In this document: positions 52,281 to 60,103 of the stretch, piece after piece
How the letters are laid out: every line of letters begins with the position of its first letter
Position numbering within the stretch: position 1 is the stretch's first letter
Assembly: GCA_023386585.1 (NCBI GenBank)
Contig: JAEWJM010000013.1
Location: forward strand, 1 to 64,000
Length of the DNA: 64,000 bases
Direction of reading: 5' to 3'
From: Bacteroidota bacterium
Lineage (GTDB): Bacteria; Bacteroidota; Bacteroidia; Flavobacteriales; Flavobacteriaceae
Notes under the pieces: model-generated
Databases searched by the model: none
Seen by the model: the letters and a program-made list of their open reading frames with translations, nothing else
Told to the model about the DNA's origin: nothing
Program-made: the position numbers and the translations under genes

Positions 52281-53357
52281 TCAGAAAACCTCACTGGCTT
52301 CTTTCAGTTTCTCGGTGTTGTTGACCAGTTGCAGCTCATCGATGATCTTCTGGATGTCGCCGTTCATAATGTTGCCCAGGTCGTATAACGTGAGGCCGAT
52401 CCGGTGGTCGGTGACGCGGCCTTGAGCGTAATTGTAGGTTCGGATTTTCGCCGAGCGGTCGCCGGAGCTGACCTGCGAGGAGCGTTTTGCGGCATCTTCT
52501 TCCTGCTTTTTCGCGAGTTCCATTTCGTAGAGTCGGGAACGCAAAACCGTAAATGCCTTGTCTTTGTTCTTGTGCTGAGATTTTTCGTCCTGGCATTGTG
52601 CGACCAAACCGGTCGGAACGTGTGTCAGCCTGACGGCAGATTTTGTCGTGTTGACCGATTGGCCGCCCGGTCCGGATGAGCAGAAAAAATCGATCCTGAC
52701 ATCATTCGGGTCGATTTGCACATCAAATTCTTCGGCTTCCGGCAGCACCATTACGGTCGCAGCCGATGTATGGACGCGGCCCTGGGTTTCGGTTTGCGGA
52801 ACACGTTGCACACGGTGAACGCCAGCTTCGAATTTAAGCGTTCCATAAACGTCTTCTCCTGTGACTTCGAAAATAACTTCTTTAAATCCGCCCGATGTGC
52901 CTTCGTTCATATCGACGACCGAAGTGCGCCAGCCGCGGCTTTCGCAGTATTTTGTGTACATCCGGTAAAGATCGCCGGCGAAGATGCTGGCCTCGTCGCC
53001 ACCGGTTCCGGCGCGGATTTCCATCATAACGTTTTTGGCATCTTCAGGATCTTTCGGGATGAGCATGAACTTGATTTCTTCTTCAAGCTCGGGCAGCCTT
53101 TCATTTGCCTCGTCGAGTTGAAGTTTAGCCATTTCGGTCATTTCGGCGTCGCTGCCATCGGAGATAATCTCTTTGGCTTCGTTGATATTGCCCATAAGGC
53201 TGACATATTCGTCACGCTTGTCGGCGAGCGCCTTAAGATCTTTGTATTCTTTATTTAATTGTACCCAGCGCTTTTGGTCGGCGATCACATCCGGCTGGAT
53301 GATCAGATCCGACACTTCGTCGAAACGCTGTTTGACTATCTGTAACCTGTCTAACAT
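52281..53357 (-). CDS. prfA: Peptide chain release factor 1
   Basis: A 358-residue class-I release factor that reads UAA and UAG at the ribosome. The ATG at 53357 (MLDRLQIVKQRFDEV) matches the family start; the frame extends 8 codons further. GTGGDEASIFAGDLYRMY, the decoding region with PQTETQGRVHTSAA, and the catalytic GGQ at 231-233 in SSGPGGQSVN are present. A -7 promoter box lies 23 bases upstream. It is followed by a terminator and repeat copy E. No frameshift signal is present. Confidence 0.97.
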   Translation of the reverse strand: MLDRLQIVKQRFDEVSDLIIQPDVIADQKRWVQLNKEYKDLKALADKRDEYVSLMGNINEAKEIISDGSDAEMTEMAKLQLDEANERLPELEEEIKFMLIPKDPEDAKNVMMEIRAGTGGDEASIFAGDLYRMYTKYCESRGWRTSVVDMNEGTSGGFKEVIFEVTGEDVYGTLKFEAGVHRVQRVPQTETQGRVHTSAATVMVLPEAEEFDVQIDPNDVRIDFFCSSGPGGQSVNTTKSAVRLTHVPTGLVAQCQDEKSQHKNKDKAFTVLRSRLYEMELAKKQEEDAAKRSSQVSSGDRSAKIRTYNYAQGRVTDHRIGLTLYDLGNIMNGDIQKIIDELQLVNNTEKLKEASEVF

Positions 53358-53380
53358 GGTAAGCCTTTCTATTTGGGGCA

Positions 53381-53388
53381 CAAAAGTA
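53381..53388 (-). promoter_or_regulatory. Promoter -7 box of prfA
   Basis: TACTTTTG on the minus strand matches TAnnTTTG, 23 bases before the ATG at 53357. The -33 position has no clear TTTG. Confidence 0.5.
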
Positions 53389-53432
53389 CGAAAATAAATA
53401 GCTTGTTGCCACGGCCTTTAATGGTCTTTTAG

Positions 53433-53440
53433 TAAATTTG
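53433..53440 (+). promoter_or_regulatory. Promoter -7 box of the DUF6265 gene
   Basis: TAAATTTG matches TAnnTTTG, 17 bases before the ATG at 53458. TTG at 53406-53408 is 24 bases upstream, slightly long for a -33 box. Confidence 0.5.
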
Positions 53441-53457
53441 GCAAGCAAAAAAAATAA

Positions 53458-53946
53458 ATGAAAAAGCTTGCAATAACATTGGCCGCCGCTGCCGCAATAA
53501 TCGCTTTCGGATGCAAAAAAGATGTAAAAGCACGTGAAAAATACGCCGTCGTGCAACAGGCTTCATGGATTGTTGGCGAATGGGAAAACCAAACGGATGC
53601 GGGTTATTTGTTTGAAAAGTGGGAAAAGGAAAGTGACAGCGTCTTTCGCGGCGCCAGCTATTTCATAAAAGGGAAAGACACGCTGGGCCATGAGCTGATG
53701 ACTATCTCGCAGTCGGCAGGCCACATTTCGTTTACCGCTACGGTTGCCGGCCAAAACCAGAATAAACCCGTCAGTTTTGCAATGGTTTCTATGAAGGATG
53801 GCGAGATGAAATTTGAAAATCCGAAACACAATTACCCTCAAAATATTATGTACAGGCGCATTTCGGCTGATAGCCTTGTGGCGCAGATCGATGGAATGCA
53901 GCAGGGAAAGCGCTCGAGCGAAAGCTATCCGATGCACAAGAAATAA
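53458..53946 (+). CDS. DUF6265 lipoprotein
   Basis: A 162-residue lipoprotein (Cys19 in IIAFGCKKD). The C-K-K-D start and the mature pattern WIVGEWENQTDAGYLFEKWE, FRGASYFIKGKD, ISFTATVAGQNQNKPVSF and FENPKHNYPQNIMYRR match the DUF6265 family, small beta-barrel (lipocalin-like) proteins of unknown ligand. It is a single gene, divergent from prfA, with a promoter box just upstream. Confidence 0.85.
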   Translation: MKKLAITLAAAAAIIAFGCKKDVKAREKYAVVQQASWIVGEWENQTDAGYLFEKWEKESDSVFRGASYFIKGKDTLGHELMTISQSAGHISFTATVAGQNQNKPVSFAMVSMKDGEMKFENPKHNYPQNIMYRRISADSLVAQIDGMQQGKRSSESYPMHKK

Positions 53947-53992
53947 TTTTTTTTTCTGGTTTACGCTTGACCTACAGCTCGTTATCAGGCTC

Positions 53993-54077
53993 TATTCATA
54001 ATCAATCTAAATAAATTTTGCATAACCAAAAAGTGCAGCTTATTTTTGCGACGTTATTTTTAATCAATCCAAATAAA
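53993..54077 (+). promoter_or_regulatory. Duplicated 17-bp sites flanking the TonB-receptor promoter
   Basis: TAATCAATCTAAATAAA (53999-54015) and TAATCAATCCAAATAAA (54061-54077) differ at one base and are 62 bp apart. Each ends in AAATAA and has a partial mirror (TATT or TTATTT) upstream, so each is an imperfect palindrome. The first lies just before the -33 box and the second inside the leader directly before the start codon, a layout typical of repressor operators such as iron-dependent Fur sites. The regulator is not proven. Confidence 0.6.
54018..54049 (+). promoter_or_regulatory. Promoter of the TonB-receptor operon
   Basis: TTTG (54018-54021), 20-base spacer and TATTTTTG (54042-54049): a full match to the Bacteroidota consensus, about 30 bases before the GTG start. 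Confidence 0.75.
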
Positions 54078-54078
54078 C

Positions 54079-56262
54079 GTGCGCAAATTTCTTTTCCCAC
54101 TTGTTCTTGCATTTACCGGTTTTTCCGCTTCGGCGCAACAAGTTCCCTCTGAAGCCGATTATGATATGGCGTTAAACGATACGGTTAAGAACAAAAAGGG
54201 TGAAGTCCTCCAGGAGATTATCATCAACTCAAATCAGCAGAAAAAACCGGTTTCAGTTGGAAAATCGGGAATTGCGCCAATGGATTTGCCTCAATCAACT
54301 GCCGTAATTTCGCACGCAACGCTCGAAAGCCAGCAGGCGGTTACCCTGAGTGATGTTTTGAAAAATGCCAACGGTTTGTACATTATGGGAACGACCGGCG
54401 GGTATCAGGAAGAAGTCGCATCCCGCGGATCGGCGCTTGCAGGATCGAACCTTTTCAAAAACGGTGTCAGGTATTTCAGCGGGATGAGCACCGAACTCAG
54501 CGGAATCGAGCGCGTTGAATTCCTCAAAGGCAGCGCTGCAATTTTGTATGGGAACGTTGCGGCAGGCGGAATTCTGAACATGGTGACAAAAAAGCCGCGC
54601 ACCGAATTTGGCGGCGACATCGGTTTCCGGCTTGCAAGCTTTAATACAATTCAGCCGACATTAGACATTTATGGCAGTCTGAACAAGAAGAAAACTATTT
54701 TATTCCGTACCGATGCTTCATATGAAAAAGGCGACAGCTTTCGCAAAGAAGTGAAATCGGAGCGCTATTATGTAAATCCTTCGGTTCTGTTTAAGCTTTC
54801 CGATAAAACTCAGTTGCTTGTTGAAGGCGATTACCTGAACGACCATAAAACACCCGATTTCGGAGCGGGAATAATCAACTACGAGATTGTCGCCATTCCG
54901 CGCAATCGCTTCCTTGGAGTCAGCTGGGGCTATTTCGATGCGCAGCAGGCATCGGCAACGGCGACTCTTTCACACGAGATCAACGAAAATTGGGAAGTTT
55001 CGTTCGTAAATGCGCTGCGCTACTACGATACTGAGCTCTTTTCGAATACGCGTCCGAATGCTTCCGGCGGAACCGTCAGCGCCAATGGCGATTGGACCCG
55101 AAGCGTGCAAAAAAGCAAAGTCAAAGACAATTACTTCCTTCAGCAACTCGACCTGAAAGGCAAATTTGCAATTGGCAAAACCGGACACCAGTTTCTGGTT
55201 GGTGCCGACAACGAGATCTACAAAACCACAACATCCGCATTTAAAAACCAGGTTTACGATACAATCAACATTTTTGAAGATTACGACCCTTCAAGTGAAG
55301 CGCCAATTCCAACTATGATTCCGAATACGGTCACAACTGCGCCTGTAAAACGATTCGGGGTTTATGTTCAGGATTTGGTGACTTTCAACAAATACCTCAA
55401 GTTGCTCGCGGGAGTGCGTTATTCTAACCAAAATACTGAAAACAGCGTTTATACATTTGTGTATCCGCCGGCGACTTCACCCGCACAAAATCCGGTAGTG
55501 ACCAATAATTACGACGATGCTTTTTCGCCTCGAGTTGGCGTAATCGTCCAGCCGTCTGAAAATCAATCACTTTTTGCGAGTTACGCCAGCTCGTTCCAGG
55601 TCAACACCGGAACCGATGTCAATTTGAAACCGCTTGAACCTTCAATAATTGACCAGTTTGAAGTCGGAATTAAAAACAAATTTTTCGACGAGCGGCTTTT
55701 CGCGAACATTACAGCTTACCAGATCACAAACAGCAATCTTGCGCAGATTTCACTCGAGAACGGGAACTCGAACACCAGCATAAAAGAACTCACCGGAAAA
55801 ACGCGCAGCCAGGGAATTGAAATCGACATCACGGCCAATCCTGCCGAAGGCCTTTCGGTCATGGCCGGTTACAGCTTCAACGAGACGATTTATGTAAAAA
55901 GCAACACTTACATCGAAGGCAGTGAACTGCGCTACAACCCGAAGAACACCGCCAACCTGAGCGCAAACTACAAATTCGTAAGCAAACGCCTTAAAGGTTT
56001 GAGCATCGGCGCCGTAACGAGTTACTTCGGCGATCGCTACGCCGGACGTTCCACAACCGCTGCAAATCCCAATTACAGGCTGATCAAACTCGGCGATTAC
56101 TTCCAGCTTGACGCCACTGTCGGATATGAATTCGGCAAATTTGCCATCCGCGGAAGGCTAGCTAACCTCACCGACGAGCTCAGTTACAACATCCACGACG
56201 ACAATAGCCTCAACCCGATTGCGCCGCGATCGTATTCCATCTCTTTAAACTACCACTTTTAA
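54079..56262 (+). CDS. TonB-dependent siderophore-type receptor
   Basis: A 727-residue outer-membrane receptor. Translation starts at a GTG (54079), because an in-frame TAA lies at 54061 and the next Met is too far in; this start gives a full signal peptide (RKFLFPLVLAFTGFSASAQ). The TonB box is near EVLQEIIINS, the plug follows (QSTAVISHATLESQQAVTLS, VASRGSALAGSNLFKNGVRY, RVEFLKGSAAILYGNVAAGG) and a 22-strand barrel ends in terminal Phe (ISLNYHF). The type is that of ferric-siderophore receptors. A PepSY gene follows by 1 bp. Operator-like repeats and a complete promoter precede it. Confidence 0.94.
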   Translation: MRKFLFPLVLAFTGFSASAQQVPSEADYDMALNDTVKNKKGEVLQEIIINSNQQKKPVSVGKSGIAPMDLPQSTAVISHATLESQQAVTLSDVLKNANGLYIMGTTGGYQEEVASRGSALAGSNLFKNGVRYFSGMSTELSGIERVEFLKGSAAILYGNVAAGGILNMVTKKPRTEFGGDIGFRLASFNTIQPTLDIYGSLNKKKTILFRTDASYEKGDSFRKEVKSERYYVNPSVLFKLSDKTQLLVEGDYLNDHKTPDFGAGIINYEIVAIPRNRFLGVSWGYFDAQQASATATLSHEINENWEVSFVNALRYYDTELFSNTRPNASGGTVSANGDWTRSVQKSKVKDNYFLQQLDLKGKFAIGKTGHQFLVGADNEIYKTTTSAFKNQVYDTINIFEDYDPSSEAPIPTMIPNTVTTAPVKRFGVYVQDLVTFNKYLKLLAGVRYSNQNTENSVYTFVYPPATSPAQNPVVTNNYDDAFSPRVGVIVQPSENQSLFASYASSFQVNTGTDVNLKPLEPSIIDQFEVGIKNKFFDERLFANITAYQITNSNLAQISLENGNSNTSIKELTGKTRSQGIEIDITANPAEGLSVMAGYSFNETIYVKSNTYIEGSELRYNPKNTANLSANYKFVSKRLKGLSIGAVTSYFGDRYAGRSTTAANPNYRLIKLGDYFQLDATVGYEFGKFAIRGRLANLTDELSYNIHDDNSLNPIAPRSYSISLNYHF

Positions 56263-56263
56263 A

Positions 56264-56812
56264 ATGAAACAGGCAACAATCCGCAACCTGCACCGCGACC
56301 TTGGCTACTTTTACGTCGGACTTATCATCTCATTCGCGGCTTCGGGAGTGATGATGAACCATCGCGAAAGCTGGCATCCGGAAAAATATACAGTCGAGAC
56401 AAAACCGGTTGCCGTTTCGCCGATCAGCGAGGCGCAAGCGAATGAAAAATTTGCCGAAGCACTCGGAAAGCAACTTGGGATCGACGATAAATTCCGCCGA
56501 TCAAATGTAAAAAAGGACAATTTCAGGATCTCATACGAAAATACCGATGTGGAGATCGACATGAAAACGGGCAAGGGTGAAATCGTTTCGTTCAGAAAAA
56601 CACCAATGATCAGCCAAATGATGAAGCTGCATAAAAACACGTCGAAATGGTGGATCTATTACGGCGACATCTTTGGAATTTCACTGATAGTTATCGCGCT
56701 GACCGGCATGTTTATGATTCCGGCAGGCAAATTCAACTTCAAGCGACGCGGCTGGAAACTTGCACTCGCGGGAATCATTTTCCCAATTCTTTTCATTTTG
56801 CTGCTCGCATAG
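56264..56812 (+). CDS. PepSY-associated membrane protein
   Basis: A 182-residue inner-membrane protein with a helix at about 14-32 (LGYFYVGLIISFAASGVMM), a periplasmic PepSY-like region (about 60-115), and two helices near the C-terminus (YGDIFGISLIVIALTGMFMI, LALAGIIFPILFILLLA). HRDLGYFYVGL and LHKNTSKWWIYYGD are shared with PepSY TM proteins, which often accompany siderophore receptors and may reduce or release iron. Its start is 1 bp after the receptor stop, so the two form an operon. The reductase role is inference. Confidence 0.85.
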   Translation: MKQATIRNLHRDLGYFYVGLIISFAASGVMMNHRESWHPEKYTVETKPVAVSPISEAQANEKFAEALGKQLGIDDKFRRSNVKKDNFRISYENTDVEIDMKTGKGEIVSFRKTPMISQMMKLHKNTSKWWIYYGDIFGISLIVIALTGMFMIPAGKFNFKRRGWKLALAGIIFPILFILLLA

Positions 56813-56843
56813 ATTTTTAGGAGCACGACATTTTGCGCTGGTG

Positions 56844-56942
56844 ATGTTCCGTCCCGCTGTCCGCTATAGTCCTCGCAGATCGACAATCTGTCACTAAATT
56901 GACATTCAACCCGCTGCGGGCTGCCGCTCCCATCGGGGCTAA
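56844..56942 (-). repeat. Dispersed intergenic hairpin element, copy G
   Basis: Reads on the minus strand, unlike the other six. Left arm TTAGCCCCGATGGGAGCGGC; right arm GACTATAGCGGACAGCGGGA then CGGAAC. The outer pair is CCCG/CGGG. The inner part is longer and holds two small hairpins, TGTCA-N6-TGACA and CAGAT-N5-ATCTG. It lies between the convergent PepSY and pepD genes. Confidence 0.65.
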
Positions 56943-57007
56943 TGTTGAACTTTCCGTCGTTGTGGGAACTGTACTATTCAGCCTCACTTAAGCATTATCA
57001 TTAAATA

Positions 57008-57033
57008 AAAAAGCCACCATTTCGGTGGCTTTC
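57008..57033. terminator. Bidirectional terminator
   Basis: Stem AAGCCACC (57011-57018) and GGTGGCTT (57024-57031), loop ATTTC, with A-run on the left; serves pepD and the PepSY operon. Confidence 0.9.
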
Positions 57034-57036
57034 GCA

Positions 57037-58500
57037 TTAGTTCTTCATCGGGATATTTTTTAGAATCTCCAGAATGAACTTCCAGTATTTCTGCGCCGAC
57101 GGAATGCTTGCGCGTTCATCGGGCGAATGTGCACCGTGAATTGTCGGCCCAAACGAAATCATGTCCATTCCCGGATAATTGGTTCCTAAAATTCCGCATT
57201 CGAGTCCGGCGTGGCACGCGACAACTTTAGGTTTTGCGCCGTTTTGCTGCTCGTAAATATTAACCAACAAATCGAGTATTTCCGAATTGACGTTGGGTTT
57301 CCAGCCGGGATACGAACCTGCAAAATTGACTTCACAACCCGAAAGTTCAAATGCCGAGCGCAAGGCATTGGCAAGATCCATTTTCGAAGTTTCAACCGAC
57401 GACCGGGTAAGGCACTGAATCGAAATCGAGCCATTTTCAATAACGACCCTGGCAATATTGTTTGACGTTTCAACAAGGTCTTCCATGTCGGCACTCATTC
57501 GATAAACGCCATTGTGCGCGGCATAAATCGAGCGGATAATTCCTTCCTGAACGCCCAGTTCCATTACAGTGGCAGGAGCATCGCAAGGTTCTATTTCAAT
57601 TGAAAGATTCGGTTCGGTCGTGGCGAATTCGGCTTTTATTTCGGCAATTGCCTTGCTGATTCCCGGCACAAAAGCATCGCGGTACATTGACGCGATCACC
57701 ACAGTTGCAGTGCTCTCGCGCGGAATCGCATTACGGAGGCTTCCGCCGGTGAGGCTCGAAATCTGCAGGCCAAAATTTTCAAAGCCGTTAAAGAGAAGCC
57801 GGTTCATTATTTTATTTGCGTTGCCCAATCCTTTATGGATATCCATTCCGGAATGCCCGCCGTTGAGTCCACGTACCAATATCCGGTAACCTATTGCGTC
57901 GTCCGGAGTTGCTTCCTCTTCATAATTTCGGGTCGCCGTCACGTCGATTCCGCCGGCGCAACCAATATCGATTTCGTCGTCTTCTTCGGTATCGAGATTT
58001 AGCAGGATTTCGCCGCGCAAAATACCTCCTTTGAGGTTTAGCGCGCCTGTCATTCCGGTTTCTTCGTCAATTGTGAAAAGCGCCTCGATTGCCGGATGCG
58101 GGATATCGGTCGATTCGAGAATTGCCATGATTGTTGCAACCCCGAGTCCGTTATCTGCGCCCAAAGTCGTTCCGCGCGCGCGAACCCAATCGCCATCAAT
58201 ATACATGTCAATTCCCTGCGTATTAAAGTCGAAAATCGTATCCGAATTTTTTTGATGCACCATATCCAGATGTCCCTGAAGGACGATTGGCTTCCTGTTT
58301 TCCATTCCCGCAGTGGCTGGCTTTCGGATGATGACATTGCGGATGTCGTCTTCAAATGTTTCAAGACCAAGGCTGTTGCCGAATTGTTTCATGAATTCGA
58401 TAACGCGACCTTCCTGTTTCGACGGACGTGGCACCGCATTCAGGTCGGCGAATTTATTCCAGAGCGCTTTTGGCTCCAGATTCCTTATTTCACTGCTCAT
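57037..58500 (-). CDS. pepD: Aminoacyl-histidine dipeptidase
   Basis: A 487-residue M20-family metallopeptidase (beta-alanyl-histidine dipeptidase, PepD). The di-zinc ligands are in LQGHLDMVHQK (His and Asp), GTTLGADNGLGV (bridging Asp), IDEETGMTGAL (catalytic Glu-Glu) and HAGLECGIL. GGHSGMDIHKGLGNANK opens the lid domain, and the last His is in GPTIHGAHSPDE. It cleaves dipeptides such as carnosine and Xaa-His in the cytoplasm. The length matches E. coli PepD (485). It is a single-gene unit with a -7 box upstream and is divergent from the DUF3810 gene. Confidence 0.96.
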   Translation of the reverse strand: MSSEIRNLEPKALWNKFADLNAVPRPSKQEGRVIEFMKQFGNSLGLETFEDDIRNVIIRKPATAGMENRKPIVLQGHLDMVHQKNSDTIFDFNTQGIDMYIDGDWVRARGTTLGADNGLGVATIMAILESTDIPHPAIEALFTIDEETGMTGALNLKGGILRGEILLNLDTEEDDEIDIGCAGGIDVTATRNYEEEATPDDAIGYRILVRGLNGGHSGMDIHKGLGNANKIMNRLLFNGFENFGLQISSLTGGSLRNAIPRESTATVVIASMYRDAFVPGISKAIAEIKAEFATTEPNLSIEIEPCDAPATVMELGVQEGIIRSIYAAHNGVYRMSADMEDLVETSNNIARVVIENGSISIQCLTRSSVETSKMDLANALRSAFELSGCEVNFAGSYPGWKPNVNSEILDLLVNIYEQQNGAKPKVVACHAGLECGILGTNYPGMDMISFGPTIHGAHSPDERASIPSAQKYWKFILEILKNIPMKN

Positions 58501-58518
58501 TTTAAATTGGTTTGTTTA

Positions 58519-58526
58519 CAAATGTA
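58519..58526 (-). promoter_or_regulatory. Promoter -7 box of pepD
   Basis: TACATTTG on the minus strand matches TAnnTTTG, 18 bases upstream of the ATG at 58500. No clear -33 element. Confidence 0.5.
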
Positions 58527-58584
58527 CGTTTTTAACGGAATCCGAACCGTGGAAATTTGTTACTTTACGCACCTGAATCCTGTG

Positions 58585-59646
58585 ATGAAAAGAAAGTTTG
58601 TATTGCCGTTGCTGCTGCTTTTGCAAGTCATTTTGCTACAGGTGCTGGCATTTTTCCCTGAAGTAGCCGAACGATTTTACAGCCGTGGATTATATCCGTA
58701 TATCGGTGGCGCATCGCGTTCTGTTTTTGGCGGCATTCCGTTTTCTGTAGGCGATCTTGCGTACTGTGTGCTGATTTTCTTTTTGCTTCGATGGTTCTGG
58801 AAAATCCGAAAAACGGCAAAAAAGCAATGGAAAGACCACTTGCTTACGATTTTGAGCATCATTTCGGTTTTTTACTTTCTGTTCAACCTTTTGTGGGGAA
58901 TTAATTATTATCGCGAAAGGTTGTCCGATAAACTCGCGATCGGCACCGACTATACTGACGCGGATCTTTTAATATTTACGCAGCGGCTGATCGAGAAAAC
59001 GAATGCACTGCAGTACGAGATTACCGGCGACACCGCCAAAGCAGTTGTTTTCCCGTATTCACAAAAGGAAGTGTTTTCGAAAAACCTGAAAGGTTATGCC
59101 GAACTGTCCAAAGTTTATGCGGACTTCCAATATTCGCGGCCCAGCGTGAAAAAATCGCTGATCAGCTTGCCGCTTACTTATATGGGATTTGCGGGTTACC
59201 TGAATCCATTTACAAATGAGGCGCAGGTAAACTATATGTTGCCAATGTACACTTTTCCAACGACCAGTTGCCACGAAATGGCGCACCAGTTGGGGTACGC
59301 CTCTGAAAGTGAAGCGAATTTTGTGGGATATCTCGCATCCATTAAAAATAAGGATCTCTATTTTCAATATTCCGGCTATGCCGTAGCCTTGCGCTATTGC
59401 CTTGGAAATTGGGAAGTCCGCGACGAAAAAGTACTTGACCAACTGTTGGCGACAATTAACCCCGGAATCCGGAAGAACTTTAAAGAAAGCAGTTTATTCT
59501 GGCTTCAGTATAAGAGTTTCATCGACAGCGGCTTTGAATGGTTTTACGACCATTTCCTAAAGTTAAACCAACAGGAAGAAGGCATTGATAGCTATAGCCG
59601 GTTTGTTGACCTGCTGGTGAATTACTATCGCGATAAAAATCTGTAG
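58585..59646 (+). CDS. DUF3810 membrane protein with HExxH motif
   Basis: A 353-residue DUF3810 protein. I start at the ATG at 58585 (MKRKFVLPLLLLLQ); the frame is open further upstream only because it runs antisense through pepD. Three helices lie at about 6-25, 53-70 and 86-105. The large extracytoplasmic or cytoplasmic domain has SLPLTYMGFAGYLNPFT, then H230-E231-M-A-H234 in SCHEMAHQLGYASESEANF, a zinc-metallopeptidase pattern with a Glu (E241 or E243) seven to nine residues after the second His. The family is unassigned. It abuts the convergent 128-residue gene with 1 bp between stops. Confidence 0.88.
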   Translation: MKRKFVLPLLLLLQVILLQVLAFFPEVAERFYSRGLYPYIGGASRSVFGGIPFSVGDLAYCVLIFFLLRWFWKIRKTAKKQWKDHLLTILSIISVFYFLFNLLWGINYYRERLSDKLAIGTDYTDADLLIFTQRLIEKTNALQYEITGDTAKAVVFPYSQKEVFSKNLKGYAELSKVYADFQYSRPSVKKSLISLPLTYMGFAGYLNPFTNEAQVNYMLPMYTFPTTSCHEMAHQLGYASESEANFVGYLASIKNKDLYFQYSGYAVALRYCLGNWEVRDEKVLDQLLATINPGIRKNFKESSLFWLQYKSFIDSGFEWFYDHFLKLNQQEEGIDSYSRFVDLLVNYYRDKNL

Positions 59647-59647
59647 A

Positions 59648-60034
59648 TTATTTTTTCCTGAAAATTACAAGCGACGTATCGTAGCGCTGCTGAACGGTTT
59701 CCATTTCGCTTTGTCCATGCTCAACTTCGGAAAGCGCCTTGACAAAAACCAGGTCTTCGTTGGCTTCGAGTGCCTTAAGCGCTTCAACGTTGACCTCAAA
59801 CGCGACATTGACGAGTGTCTTCAGGTTGACTTCTTCCGGTGTGACAAATTCCTCATCGGGATTTTCATCAACTAATTGCTCGAGGTTCTCATCGAATCCG
59901 GCTTCGACGAGACGGTCAAAAATTGCCGAGCGGTTCCGGAGGCGGGCGATGATTGTCGATTTGATTTCTTCGTTATTGCTCTCGGGCGTGATGAGCGCTT
60001 CGTCTTCGATCCTGAATTGGGCTATGACTTCCAT
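59648..60034 (-). CDS. Unknown acidic cytoplasmic protein
   Basis: A 128-residue acidic protein without signal peptide (MEVIAQFRIEDEALITPES, IIARLRNRSAIFDRLVEAGF, NVAFEVNVEALKALEANEDL, RYDTSLVIFRKK). It is mostly helical by pattern. No family recognised. It is followed directly by the convergent DUF3810 stop and preceded by 69 bases to the NDH-2 stop, so it may be part of the ndh transcript. Confidence 0.65.
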   Translation of the reverse strand: MEVIAQFRIEDEALITPESNNEEIKSTIIARLRNRSAIFDRLVEAGFDENLEQLVDENPDEEFVTPEEVNLKTLVNVAFEVNVEALKALEANEDLVFVKALSEVEHGQSEMETVQQRYDTSLVIFRKK

Positions 60035-60103
60035 GGTTTGAGTTTTACTCTAATTTATCCATTAAAATCGTTTGTACGCGCCGATTTAACTTTTGCTAAA
60101 CAA

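Noticed and set aside
58096..58584. Long N-terminal extension of the DUF3810 frame
   Set aside because: It runs antisense through pepD; the membrane protein starts naturally at 58585.
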